The notes beneath the pieces are model-generated. The model ran no database searches. It saw nothing but the letters and a program-made list of their open reading frames with translations, and had not been told where the DNA came from. Positions 1 through 9,213 of a stretch of 33,041 nt of DNA are shown here, piece by piece. Source of the DNA: a virus; IMG/VR virus record IMGVR_UViG_3300017783_000103, positions 1 to 33,041 of that record. One strand, written 5' to 3'. Position 1 is the stretch's first letter; the number at the start of each line of letters is the position of its first letter. Both the position numbers and the translations under genes were made by a program.

Positions 1-73
1 ACCACAGCAAGGTCAAGGTGAAGAAGGTGCGCCTGCACCTGTAACACCACCTCCACCACCTCCACCACCACCA
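1..73. repeat. Terminal overlap, left copy (circular closure)
   Basis: These bases are repeated at 32892-32964. The copies agree until one ACC unit is added in the right copy. Reading frame 2 here is the same frame that runs off the right end, so the repeat behaves as an assembly overlap of a circular or circularly permuted genome with a unit length near 32.9 kb. A true short direct terminal repeat is possible but less likely, because the break lies in low-complexity sequence within a gene. Confidence 0.85.
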
Positions 74-1660
74 CCCCCCCCTCCTCCTCCGCCGCCGCCC
101 CCTCCGCCGCCGCCCCCTCCTCCGCCTCCACCGGAAGATCCGCCGCCGCCTGTAGAGGAGCCGCCAGAAGCGCCTCCTGCCGGTGAGGCACCTGCCGGTG
201 AGGCACCTGCCGGTGAGGCACCCGCACAACCTCCTGTTGATCCATCTACAGGACAACCGGTTACTGGACAGCCTTCTGCACAACCAGTTGAAGGGCAACC
301 TGTAGAAGGACAGCCAGTTACTGGAGAGCCTACATCTGGTGCGGGGCAACCTGCTGACACAGGAGCGGCAACAGGAGAGCCTCCTGCACAACCGCCTGCG
401 GATCCAATTCAAGAGGCTATTGATGCGGCGACACAAACCGATGTAGGTACAGGCCAAGGAACTGGAGTTCCGGCAGGGGAACAAGCTACAGGTCAGGAGT
501 CAGATACTCCAATTACAGATGCGTTATTCCCTGAATACGCTACTGAACCTCCGCCCGCTCAACCTACCGAGCCTGTGCCATCTACTGAGCCTCCTAAAGA
601 TGAAGGAATAGGAGTGCCTACACCTGTAGAACAGCCTTCAGGAGTAACAACAGAAGATGTAACTAATATTGTTAATGAGGCAGTTAGTAACATTCCTCCT
701 GGCATGACATCAGACGATGTTAGAACAATAGTTAATAACGCTATTGGCAACATCGAGTTTCCAGAGGGCATGACTGAGGATCAGGTTGGAGAGATTGTAA
801 AGACTGCTATTGGAAACATAGAGTTCCCGCCATCTGTAAGCGAAGATCAAGTCAATGAGATTGTTGGGAATGTTCAACAAGATTTAAGTGACGCAATAAC
901 TCTTGGTCAGGAAGCGGCGGCAGAAGAAAGGCTAGAGTTACAAGAAGCCATCATTGCTGTTGGCGGAGATATAACAAAGCTTGACGAGGCAACACAGAAG
1001 CAGTTTGAGGAGTTTGGCGAAAGCATTGATGAACTATTTGAAGGTGTTGGTGTTGATATTGAAGCTTTGCAGGAAGGCCAAATTAGCCAAGCAGAAGCGT
1101 TTGCCGAATACCAAGAAGATGCACTAGCACAAGCTGAAGAAGCGGCAGAAGAAAGAGCTGATCTGCAAGAAGCCATTATTGCTGTTGGTGGCGACATTAC
1201 TGCATTAGATGAATCTACTAAGAAGCAATTTGAAGAGTTTGGCGGCACCGTTGATGATCTGTTCTCGGATGTAAACGTCGATATTGAAGCACTACAAGAA
1301 GGTCAGATTAGTCAGGCTGAAGCACAAGAAGCATTCCAGACCAGTGTTGCTGAACAGTTTGGTGATGTTACTGGACAGCTAGGTCAGATAGGCGGTCAGG
1401 TTGGTGGATTGATGTCTGAAGTGTCTGGCATCGGTCAAGGCTTGGAAGGTCTTGGTCAAGGCATTGCTGGCATCGGAGAAGGCTTGGGCGCAGGACTTAT
1501 GGGTCTTGCGGCACAGCAAGCTATGTTGCCAGGTCAGATAGCGGCGGCTACACCTATCCAACCTCAAAAGTTTGAGAAGTTCCAGCGAGGTTTAACACGA
1601 CGTAAGTTGGCTGACCCGTTACGGATTGGAATGTTTACTGGAGGCGCTAGAAGCGTATGA
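2..1660 (+). CDS. Giant proline-rich virion protein, C-terminal part (continues from 30784)
   Basis: The frame is open from base 2, so the in-frame ATG at 575 is only an internal methionine. Joined to the fragment starting at 30784, the protein would be about 1255 residues. The order here is a polyproline run, three 15-bp AGEAP repeats (179-223), and a Gly/Gln/Pro-rich linker. Next come repeats of about 25 residues of the type DDV..IV..AI.NI.FP (about 650-880), and two near-identical 75-residue helical repeats (923-1147 and 1148-1372). A Gly-rich repeat segment (about 1370-1500) precedes a basic C-terminal tail. The stop overlaps the next start as ATGA, so it is translationally linked to the adaptor gene. 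Position just upstream of the tail genes suggests a structural tail or ejection protein. No catalytic domain is recognised, so the role is inferred from context. Confidence 0.8.
   Translation, partial: PQQGQGEEGAPAPVTPPPPPPPPPPPPPPPPPPPPPPPPPPPPPEDPPPPVEEPPEAPPAGEAPAGEAPAGEAPAQPPVDPSTGQPVTGQPSAQPVEGQPVEGQPVTGEPTSGAGQPADTGAATGEPPAQPPADPIQEAIDAATQTDVGTGQGTGVPAGEQATGQESDTPITDALFPEYATEPPPAQPTEPVPSTEPPKDEGIGVPTPVEQPSGVTTEDVTNIVNEAVSNIPPGMTSDDVRTIVNNAIGNIEFPEGMTEDQVGEIVKTAIGNIEFPPSVSEDQVNEIVGNVQQDLSDAITLGQEAAAEERLELQEAIIAVGGDITKLDEATQKQFEEFGESIDELFEGVGVDIEALQEGQISQAEAFAEYQEDALAQAEEAAEERADLQEAIIAVGGDITALDESTKKQFEEFGGTVDDLFSDVNVDIEALQEGQISQAEAQEAFQTSVAEQFGDVTGQLGQIGGQVGGLMSEVSGIGQGLEGLGQGIAGIGEGLGAGLMGLAAQQAMLPGQIAAATPIQPQKFEKFQRGLTRRKLADPLRIGMFTGGARSV
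923..1372 (+). repeat. Two tandem 225-bp units coding 75-residue helical repeats
   Basis: Units 923-1147 and 1148-1372 lie within the giant virion protein. Both encode LQEAIIAVGGDIT, then a KQFEEFG segment, then VDIEALQEGQISQAEA. The amino-acid match is much closer than the nucleotide match, because many third positions differ. The pattern is helical and Glu/Gln-rich, as in fibrous or coiled-coil virion proteins. Confidence 0.85.
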
Positions 1661-2304
1661 CATATTTAAACCTAATGAATAGCGTACTGCGTCGTCTTCG
1701 AGAAGAAGAGACCACATCCGTTACAAGCACTACCTACAACAAGATGGTGGGTGACTTTATTAACGATGCTAAGACCTTGGTAGGTCAGGCAACAGATTGG
1801 TCTGCACTTCGGGAAACACTCACGATCTCAACGACTGCTTCGGACAACACCTATTCACTAACAGGTGGTGGCGATAACGTAAAAGTTATGTCAATGCTCA
1901 ACGATACTCAAAACTGCTTTATGGAGTATCAAACTAAAGATTGGTTTAACGATGCGCTGTACATTGCTAATGCTTCTGAGGGTGCGCCTAAGTACTTTAC
2001 TTACAACGGTCTAGACGGTAACGGCGATACTCAAATCTTGGTTGGCCCTACGCCTGATGGCGTGTACAGCATTCGGGTTGATCTTGTTAAACGACAGGCA
2101 GACCTTTCAGCAAACACTGACTCACTGCTTATTCCTGCTCAGCCTGTCATTCACTTGGCAGTAGCGTTACTTGCGCGTGAGCGTGGTGAGACAGGCGGTA
2201 CATCAACTGCGGAATACTTCCAGATTGCTAACCAGTATCTATCAGATGCCATAGCAATTGATGCGGCAAAGCACCCAGAAGAAATGGTATTTAGGACGGT
2301 TTGA
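1657..2304 (+). CDS. Head-tail adaptor protein (podovirus gp4/gp11-type)
   Basis: This 215-residue protein has the features of small podovirus adaptors that sit between the portal and the tail nozzle. It has a helical N-terminus (LNLMNSVLRRLREEE), a following DFINDAKTLVGQATDWSALR helix, a beta-rich centre and a C-terminal helical HLAVALLARERGE region. Adaptors of this kind bind the portal ring and receive the nozzle. It is followed two bases later by the nozzle-type gene, the usual order in T7-like and P22-like phages. The start overlaps the upstream stop by ATGA. Assignment rests on pattern, size and order rather than on a diagnostic motif. Confidence 0.7.
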   Translation: MTYLNLMNSVLRRLREEETTSVTSTTYNKMVGDFINDAKTLVGQATDWSALRETLTISTTASDNTYSLTGGGDNVKVMSMLNDTQNCFMEYQTKDWFNDALYIANASEGAPKYFTYNGLDGNGDTQILVGPTPDGVYSIRVDLVKRQADLSANTDSLLIPAQPVIHLAVALLARERGETGGTSTAEYFQIANQYLSDAIAIDAAKHPEEMVFRTV

Positions 2305-2305
2305 T

Positions 2306-3829
2306 ATGGCTCAACAACTGCAAAGCATCAATCTTGTAGCTCCGGCCTTTAAGGGTGTTAACACCGAAGACTCTCCGTTGGCACAAGATCCATCTTTTGC
2401 TGAGATTGCAGATAACGCTGTAATCGACAAGCGAGGACGTATTGCCGCACGTAAGGGTTATGCGGCTGTTACGACTAACAAGACTGTGCTTGGCACTGAC
2501 TCTTTACGAGCCATTAAAGAGTTCAGGGATGATGCCGGTAACACTAAGATCTTTTCTGTAGGTAACAACAAGATTATTAGTGGCACAACTACATTGGCTG
2601 ATGAAACGCCTGGTAGCTACACAATCAATGCTAACAACTGGAAGCTTGTAGATTTTAACGACAAGATCTATTTCTTCCAGCGCGGGTTCCAACCGCTTGT
2701 CTATGACAACGCAGGAGGCTCTGTAATTACGCTCAGTAGCGTTTCTGGTGCGGCTGGTGTTACGAGTGCCATGTACGGCAATGAGGTTCTGGCGGCCTAT
2801 GGTCGGCTCTGGACGGCTGACTTTAGCACTAACAAATCTACTATTTACTGGTCTGATCTACTTATTGGGCATAACTGGTCTGGTGGTACTAGCGGCAATA
2901 TTGATATCTCAAAGGTATGGCCTGACGGCTATGACGAGATAGTTGCGCTGGCGGCACACAACGGCTTACTAATTATCTTTGGTAAGCACAGCATCGTTGC
3001 GTATCAGGGAGCAGAGGCTCCTGCCACCATGTCACTTGCCGATACCGTAGCGGGTGTTGGTTGTGTTGATCGAGATACGGTGCAGTACACCGGCACAGAC
3101 GTATTGTTCTTGTCGCACACAGGACTCAAAAGCTTTGGTCGGACAATCCAAGAAAAGTCTTTGCCGATTAGCAGTCTGTCTAACAACATCACAAAAGACA
3201 TTATTGCCGCGCTACAAAATGAAAGTGAGTTTTTTAGGTCGGTATACAGCCCAGAAGAAGGCTTTTACTTACTGACCTTTACAGGGCAAGACGTAACGTA
3301 CTGCTTTGATGTGCGAGGCACGTTGGAGAATGGCTCATATCGTGTGACACGTTGGCCCTCTACAGGCTTTACTGCATACACAAGACTCGATAATGGCACT
3401 CTTCATGTCGGTACTACTGATGGCATTAGTACATACACGGGATACAGCGATAACGGATCTGGCTATCGGTTTAAGTATTACAGCCCAAGTCTGACCTTTG
3501 GCGATAGCTCACGAATTAAGATCCTTAAAAAACTAAAGCCCACATTGGTAGGCGCTAACAACGCGACAGTCTTTATGAAGTGGGCGTATGACTTTGATAC
3601 GACATACGCTACGGCAGAGTTTACGGTAGGTACGCAGATTACTGGGTTCTACGGTGAAAGTGAGTACACGACAGTAGAGTTCACAGGTGGACAGCTAACC
3701 AACCAACGTAGCTTAAACACCACAGGATATGGCACTAGTGTTCAGGTAGGTCTGGAATCAGAAATTGATGGATCGCCCTTATCACTACAAGAAATTAACG
3801 TAATGGCTTTGATAGGTAAGCTACTTTAA
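2306..3829 (+). CDS. Tail nozzle / tail tubular protein B-like
   Basis: A 507-residue, beta-rich protein. Its N-terminus (FKGVNTEDSPLAQDP, then FAEIADNAVID, then GRIAARKGYAA) is the pattern I associate with short-tail nozzle proteins related to T7 gp12 and P22 gp10. Those form the tube through which DNA leaves the capsid. Repeated short beta segments with G/W/Y residues fit a propeller-like fold. The frame extends upstream to 2258, but ATG 2306 is chosen because it follows the adaptor stop by one base and begins the recognisable N-terminus. It is co-transcribed with the adaptor and the internal virion proteins. No truncation is apparent. Confidence 0.75.
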   Translation: MAQQLQSINLVAPAFKGVNTEDSPLAQDPSFAEIADNAVIDKRGRIAARKGYAAVTTNKTVLGTDSLRAIKEFRDDAGNTKIFSVGNNKIISGTTTLADETPGSYTINANNWKLVDFNDKIYFFQRGFQPLVYDNAGGSVITLSSVSGAAGVTSAMYGNEVLAAYGRLWTADFSTNKSTIYWSDLLIGHNWSGGTSGNIDISKVWPDGYDEIVALAAHNGLLIIFGKHSIVAYQGAEAPATMSLADTVAGVGCVDRDTVQYTGTDVLFLSHTGLKSFGRTIQEKSLPISSLSNNITKDIIAALQNESEFFRSVYSPEEGFYLLTFTGQDVTYCFDVRGTLENGSYRVTRWPSTGFTAYTRLDNGTLHVGTTDGISTYTGYSDNGSGYRFKYYSPSLTFGDSSRIKILKKLKPTLVGANNATVFMKWAYDFDTTYATAEFTVGTQITGFYGESEYTTVEFTGGQLTNQRSLNTTGYGTSVQVGLESEIDGSPLSLQEINVMALIGKLL

Positions 3830-3842
3830 TCGGGAGATAACG

Positions 3843-5306
3843 ATGACTACCCCAGCAGACTTCACCCCAGCAGGCATTGCCGCCGCAAATGCCGCCCAAA
3901 AACAACTGGATGACCAGATGTTAAAAGCATTTGGTACTTATACGGGGCCTTCAGGACTTACTCCACAACAAGTAACCAATATGGTTATGGGGGCCAATCC
4001 TGCTACAGCGTCTACAACTTCTTCTGGTGGGGCCGGAAATTTTTTAGGTGGATTGGGTGATATATTTAGCGGCCTAATGGGAGCCGGACAATCCATCTTG
4101 TCTTCCCCTGATGCGCTTACAGGTATTGCTGGTGGCTTGCTAACCAGAGAAGCGTATGACCGCCTCAGTGGTGTTGGCGAACAGGCTAGGCGCGAGGCAA
4201 TGGGGATTGCAGAGCGTGGTCAAGCAGAGTCGCAGTTCCGGCCATTTACGGTAACAACTCCTACCGGCGCTATGTTTACTGCACGCATGGGCAGTCGGCC
4301 ACAACCGTTTACACCAACGCTATCAGGCCCGATGCCAATTAGACCAACAATATCGGGGCCAATGCCAGCACCTAGAATTACAGATCAACCCTCTATGGGA
4401 TTACCGCCAGCAACAGATACTGCGGCAAAACCAACAGGAAGAATGGTTGGTCAGCCGGTAGGCATGGGCCAAGCAATACAAGCTCCAATGGTGTCTTCAT
4501 TGCCAATGACAGGTCAGCCTGTACCAACTGGGTATACAGACGTTATAGATATGACTCCGCCTCCTGGGGCATTTCAACCACAAGTACCCGTAGCGCCTGC
4601 CGGTGAAGGTCTTGAAATAGGCATGACGCTTTCTCCTGAAGAACAAGCACTGCAACAACAGTTGTTAGGTGGTGCTGGTGGATTCTTCGGTCAAGCAATG
4701 CAACCTACTGTAGATCGTGAGCAGACTGTATTTGATCGCATACGGGCCGCACAGCGTCCTGAAGAAGAAAGGCAACGTCTAGCACTCGAAGAGCGTTTAG
4801 CGGCTCAGGGGCGATTAGGAACGTCCTCAGCGGCCTTTGGTGGTGCTACGCCAGAACTTATGGCACAACAAACAGCCATTGGTGAAGCGCGTAATCGAGC
4901 AATGTTGAGCGCAATGCAACAGGCGCAAGCAGAGCAAGCACAGCAAGCGGCACTAGGCGGTCAGTTCTTGGGTGCTGGTTACTTGCCACAGCAACAATTG
5001 ATTGCGGCATTACAGCCTGGTTTGATTCAGCAGGAGCTTGCACAGCAGGCACAACAGTTTGGTACAGGACTCTTTGGTGAGACTGCACTGTCTGGTATCG
5101 AAGCGCAGTTACTTGCAGAACAGGCACGAGCTAATCTACTGGGCGGTGTTGGTAGTAACCTAATTACTGGTCTTATGAACCAACAACGTGCCGCCGCCGC
5201 ACAACCTTCGGGTGGTGGTAGCTCAGGTTTAGGTGGCTTGTTTGGTGATATCGTTGATGACCTTGGTACTGTAGGCTCGGGCATCAGACGACTTTTTAAT
5301 TTCTAA
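3843..5306 (+). CDS. Internal virion (ejection-type) protein, 487 aa
   Basis: The N-terminus contains a Gly-rich, moderately hydrophobic segment (FLGGLGDIFSGLMGAGQSIL, about residues 66-85). A Pro/Gly/Met-rich spacer with SGPMP repeats follows (about residues 155-250). The C-terminal half is strongly helical and Gln/Ala-rich (LAAQGRLGTSSAAFGG, QAEQAQQAALGGQFLGAG). This build and its place between the nozzle gene and two more large helical genes match the internal core proteins of podoviruses that are ejected into the host. A GGGAGA ribosome-binding site lies just upstream of ATG 3843. No enzymatic motif was found, so the role is inferred from context. Confidence 0.6.
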   Translation: MTTPADFTPAGIAAANAAQKQLDDQMLKAFGTYTGPSGLTPQQVTNMVMGANPATASTTSSGGAGNFLGGLGDIFSGLMGAGQSILSSPDALTGIAGGLLTREAYDRLSGVGEQARREAMGIAERGQAESQFRPFTVTTPTGAMFTARMGSRPQPFTPTLSGPMPIRPTISGPMPAPRITDQPSMGLPPATDTAAKPTGRMVGQPVGMGQAIQAPMVSSLPMTGQPVPTGYTDVIDMTPPPGAFQPQVPVAPAGEGLEIGMTLSPEEQALQQQLLGGAGGFFGQAMQPTVDREQTVFDRIRAAQRPEEERQRLALEERLAAQGRLGTSSAAFGGATPELMAQQTAIGEARNRAMLSAMQQAQAEQAQQAALGGQFLGAGYLPQQQLIAALQPGLIQQELAQQAQQFGTGLFGETALSGIEAQLLAEQARANLLGGVGSNLITGLMNQQRAAAAQPSGGGSSGLGGLFGDIVDDLGTVGSGIRRLFNF

Positions 5307-5317
5307 GGGGCTTAACC

Positions 5318-6505
5318 ATGGCTAAGTTTTCAGAATCATTTTTACGGTCAATGACTCAGCCCTCGTTTCAAGAGGGGTTGTTTACTGCGGCTCGAGGTCT
5401 TGGCGAAACCCCAGGATTGCTAAGACAGCAACAACAGCAACGAGAAGAAATGCAAAAGCTTCGCGGGATGGGTGCTGTCGAGCGTGCAGAGTTTATGGCG
5501 GAAAGAGCAAAAACGCCTGAAGAGTTAATGCAGGCAGAAGCATCAAAAAATGCCGCCCTTAAACAAAGCGGTCTTGAAAGTCTTCGCGGCCTTGAAGCGG
5601 CTAGACAGGCCGCAGAAACAATTGAAGAAAAAGAACGCATAGAAAACATAATGGCAAGAGTCGCCGTGCAAGCTGGCGTAGATCCAGCCAGTATTTCAGG
5701 GCGAACCCAAGCAGAGCAGGTTAGAGAGCTAAACTTAGAAGAGGCTATGGCCGCTCAAGAAAAACGATTAGATGCTGAACGATCTAAGAGTTTAATTTCT
5801 GCTTGGACTCGCATGGGCGACAAAGACAGAAAGCTGTTTAAAGATAATTTATCTGCGGATGATCAGTTGTTAATTGATAATGCAGAGCTAAAAGATCTCG
5901 AAAGACAAAAGCGTATTGAAGAGATTGAGGCTTGGCAGGTCTCAAAAGACGCTCCATTACCCGTAACGTCTGTTGAGGGCATCATTGATAGCTTGACTGA
6001 CGGTAATGTAAAAAAGGCCTTGAAGGCTGATCTAAAGGCGGTTTCTGATTTAATACCAGCCAAGGGCAAAGAATACAGTTACGCAGGACAGCGAGCAAAG
6101 CTTGCCGCCCAACTCAAAGCAATAAATGAAAAGGCTTTTAGGGCTGTTGTTGCAGAAGACTCCGCCAGAATAGCTGATGAAAGGTTTGATAGAAACGTCA
6201 TCAGGCAAGTTGAGTCTGACATTGCCACCTATCGCCCCACTAAGGCTCAAGTAACTGCAAAAGCACAAGAGCTAGAAGACGCGCTAGATAGTCCGTTTAT
6301 TCCTGGATTTTTTGAGACAAAAGCAGAAAGCCTTGAGGTTCAAGCAGAAAAGCTACTAATTGAGGAGTATGAAGAACGTCAAGAGGACAGACTGAAAATA
6401 CTGGTGCCTTCTTATGAAAGAGCTGAGTCTTCAGAAAAAACTGAAACTAGCACAGAACAAGAAACGCAAACGACAGGCAGATTCACAGTTCGAGAAGTTA
6501 AATAA
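5318..6505 (+). CDS. Internal virion protein, 395 aa, coiled-coil rich
   Basis: The protein starts MAKFSESFLRSMTQPSFQEG and is then almost entirely Glu/Lys/Ala/Gln-rich and helical, with a polyglutamine-like stretch (LLRQQQQQREEMQKLRG, about residues 34-50). The central and C-terminal parts read as long coiled coils. The last 30 residues are Ser/Thr/Glu-rich and probably disordered. It sits between two other internal-protein candidates, and its stop overlaps the next start (TAATG). The composition fits a core or ejection protein packed in the head. It could also be a chaperone for the large downstream protein. No specific family was recognised. Confidence 0.6.
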   Translation: MAKFSESFLRSMTQPSFQEGLFTAARGLGETPGLLRQQQQQREEMQKLRGMGAVERAEFMAERAKTPEELMQAEASKNAALKQSGLESLRGLEAARQAAETIEEKERIENIMARVAVQAGVDPASISGRTQAEQVRELNLEEAMAAQEKRLDAERSKSLISAWTRMGDKDRKLFKDNLSADDQLLIDNAELKDLERQKRIEEIEAWQVSKDAPLPVTSVEGIIDSLTDGNVKKALKADLKAVSDLIPAKGKEYSYAGQRAKLAAQLKAINEKAFRAVVAEDSARIADERFDRNVIRQVESDIATYRPTKAQVTAKAQELEDALDSPFIPGFFETKAESLEVQAEKLLIEEYEERQEDRLKILVPSYERAESSEKTETSTEQETQTTGRFTVREVK

Positions 6506-9213
6506 TGCCTACTTATGAAGTAACAGACCCGACCACTGGACGTACCTTATCTTTAACCGGTAATTCGCCGCCTACCGAAGCGGAGCTTGAAGAAATTTTT
6601 GGTACTTATGGACTTGCTGAAGAGGATGAGCAAAACACTCTTCTTGACAATTATCAGGCGGCTAACCAAAAAGTATTGGATGGTTTGTTCCTTGGCTTTG
6701 GTGATGAGTTTATTGCGGCTACCCAAGCAACGCATGAAGAGTTTTTTGATGCCTTTAAAAAAGCTCCTGGCATGATTCCAACAAAAATAATGGCGGGCCT
6801 CGGTGCTTCCGCCTTATCGTTTTTTCAAGATGAAGACACGCTCAAAGATTACGAAGACCGCCTTGAGAAAGGTCGAGCTATAGAAGAAAGGTTTGAGCGC
6901 GACAACCCAATTGTCTCTACCGGCCTTGAAATAGCTGGCGCATTAGGCGCAACAATCGGCACAGGTGGCTTGGCTGGCGCTGGCATGGCCGCAACACGAG
7001 TCGGAAACGTAGCAAGGCTCGGGGCAACATCTGCCGCTGAGGTTGCAGTTTACGAGATAGGCGAAGGCGAAGGCGGAATACAAGCCAGAGTTGAAGGTAT
7101 AAATCCTGCGTCTGTGCTTCTAGGCTTAGGCATTGGCGGAATTGGCGGCGCTTTTCTTAGAGGCATTGCTGAAACCCCACAGCAAAAACAAATCTTTGAC
7201 AGAGCGGTTGCAACAAAAAAAGATACCATTGTCAGTGAGGCTTCTGCCGCCGCAACTCGTGGCGCATTAGGGCCAAGACGACAAGTTGTTACAGATCCTG
7301 GAACATCAATTACTGAAAAACTAAAAAGAACAACAGATGCCCTGGGTCTTAGGTCTAAAAACTGGCACGCAGAAAATGTAAGTGAAGCCAGCGCAAGAAA
7401 GATGGTTGATTCAGATGGTCAAACCATGAGGGCGATGGCGGAAACAATACAGCGCCTAGACAACTCTTCTGGTAAGAAAGACTCTCTTGCTCGTTTAAGT
7501 GATTGGTTTGAAACCACAGATGCGGGCGACAGAGCTAAACAGGCTTTGGCAGATGCAGGAAAAACTGGAAAGTATGGGGTTGTAGATGATCCTGCTGTTC
7601 GGCAAAGCAACTTCAACAAGGCTTACAACATTATTCGCTACGAAGCTCCGACTGAAATGCGTAAGATTTTCGACTCTATTAACCAAGAGCTAAGAATGGT
7701 TAAAGAGCTAGACCCTAGCAACAGGGCGACGGGAGATTATTGGCACTACGGCCTTGTTGATGGTGTTGAGTACGCCGCGTCCACCTCTTCATACAAATCC
7801 CCAGTAGCATCAGCACTGGAGTACATAGAAGATGTTCGAGTAGCCCATACATTAGCCAAAAACTACGGGGTTGATGTTAGAAAGTTGCGCCCCATGAGAA
7901 GCGCCAATGATGTTAGGAAGTATGCTCTGTCTTTGGAAAAGCAAGGGCTAAGTGAAAAAGAAATAATTGACAAGGTTTCCAATCAGCTTAGACAAATACC
8001 CAAGTCCAATACTGAGGAAGTCATTAGCGCCATATACAAACTTGATAACGGTCTTAACGAGGCGCAAAAAGCAAACCAAAGAGAGATACTTACGACCACA
8101 TTCATAAACGGAAGAAAAAGCGCAAACAGCTTCCTTGATGGAGTCCGAGTTGTTGTAACCACGTCTCAACTTGCAAAGCTTTCAAACACCATACTAAGCC
8201 TTTCTGAGCTTGGCATTGCGGCAACTAATTATGGAACTATAAATGCTCTAAAGGCTTTGCCAGGATCTATTAGGTCAATGTTGTTAACCAACGGTGACAC
8301 TATTGTTGATGATTTTGGAAACCATCTTCGCGCCCCAGACTTGGGTGTAGTCAATCAGTTCTTAGGAGAAATAAAGCAAAAAGGATCTGGTTTTGTTGAT
8401 AAGTGGTCAGATCGGTTGTTCTCTGTTGCTGGCGTCAGAAAAATAACCAGGCTTGGTCAAGAGGTGGCAATCAATGCGGCTCTGAATCAAGCCAAGTCCT
8501 TAGCAAAGAAAGGCAAGCTGTCTGAATTCAAGTCTGCAAAAGGCCTGAGTGAGGCTGAAATCAAACAGATCGAGCAACAGCTAAACAATAACAACATTCG
8601 CCATCCCTTGGTTAAAGACTTAATCTTTAGGGATCTGACAGATGTAGCTCCAGTCTCCAGAGCCTCAATGCCTAAAGCATTCAATGAGCATCCTGATGGC
8701 AGAGTTTTTTACAGCATGCTTTCTTTTATGATTCAACAGCAAAACTTGCTTCGAGAAAACGTAGGAAGAAATGTTGTTCAGGGTTACAAAAAAGGTCTGA
8801 ACACAAAAGAAGGCAGGGCGCACTTTAGAAAAGCAGGAGACTACGGGCTTCGATATGTCGTATTTACCGCAGGAATGGCAGGTCTATTTGATGACGGAAG
8901 AAAGATATTGCGAGGAGAAGAGGGCGCCGAATATGACCCCGTTGAATCAACAGCAAACCAACTTGTCCAACTAGGAACCTTTGGTATGGTTCAGCCAAGA
9001 GCGCAACAATACGGTCGCCCTGTATTTGACCCACTAAACCCGCCACAGCTTTCGATAGCCAGAGACTTAGGAAGCCTTACATACGAAACAGCCACGGGCC
9101 AATCAGAGGTGGATGATTTTGGCAAAGCGATACAAAGATGGGTGCCTGGAGTCAGTACGCTAGACGACTTTCTCCGATACATGGACGGCGAACGGCTGTT
9201 AACTGACGACTAA
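6505..9213 (+). CDS. Large internal virion / DNA ejection protein, 902 aa
   Basis: This is the largest protein of the tail/core block. The N-terminus (MPTYEVTDPTTGRTLSLTG, then TEAELEEIF) resembles short modules that start many large ejection proteins of marine podoviruses. A Gly/Ala-rich hydrophobic region at about residues 140-225 (IAGALGATIGTGGLAGAG and VLLGLGIGGIGGAFLRG) could be membrane-active. A long helical remainder follows. I see no lytic transglycosylase motif, so a T7 gp16-like enzymatic role is not supported. The gene ends the late block: its TAA (9211-9213) overlaps the stop of the convergent NinG-like gene, with no terminator between. Confidence 0.65.
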   Translation: MPTYEVTDPTTGRTLSLTGNSPPTEAELEEIFGTYGLAEEDEQNTLLDNYQAANQKVLDGLFLGFGDEFIAATQATHEEFFDAFKKAPGMIPTKIMAGLGASALSFFQDEDTLKDYEDRLEKGRAIEERFERDNPIVSTGLEIAGALGATIGTGGLAGAGMAATRVGNVARLGATSAAEVAVYEIGEGEGGIQARVEGINPASVLLGLGIGGIGGAFLRGIAETPQQKQIFDRAVATKKDTIVSEASAAATRGALGPRRQVVTDPGTSITEKLKRTTDALGLRSKNWHAENVSEASARKMVDSDGQTMRAMAETIQRLDNSSGKKDSLARLSDWFETTDAGDRAKQALADAGKTGKYGVVDDPAVRQSNFNKAYNIIRYEAPTEMRKIFDSINQELRMVKELDPSNRATGDYWHYGLVDGVEYAASTSSYKSPVASALEYIEDVRVAHTLAKNYGVDVRKLRPMRSANDVRKYALSLEKQGLSEKEIIDKVSNQLRQIPKSNTEEVISAIYKLDNGLNEAQKANQREILTTTFINGRKSANSFLDGVRVVVTTSQLAKLSNTILSLSELGIAATNYGTINALKALPGSIRSMLLTNGDTIVDDFGNHLRAPDLGVVNQFLGEIKQKGSGFVDKWSDRLFSVAGVRKITRLGQEVAINAALNQAKSLAKKGKLSEFKSAKGLSEAEIKQIEQQLNNNNIRHPLVKDLIFRDLTDVAPVSRASMPKAFNEHPDGRVFYSMLSFMIQQQNLLRENVGRNVVQGYKKGLNTKEGRAHFRKAGDYGLRYVVFTAGMAGLFDDGRKILRGEEGAEYDPVESTANQLVQLGTFGMVQPRAQQYGRPVFDPLNPPQLSIARDLGSLTYETATGQSEVDDFGKAIQRWVPGVSTLDDFLRYMDGERLLTDD

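Noticed and set aside
13-360. Poly-Gly ORF on the minus strand
   Set aside because: It is the antisense of the polyproline and AGEAP repeats of the giant virion gene. It has no independent support.
575-1660. A separate gene starting at ATG 575
   Set aside because: The same frame is open from base 2 and continues the gene that starts at 30784. The ATG is internal.
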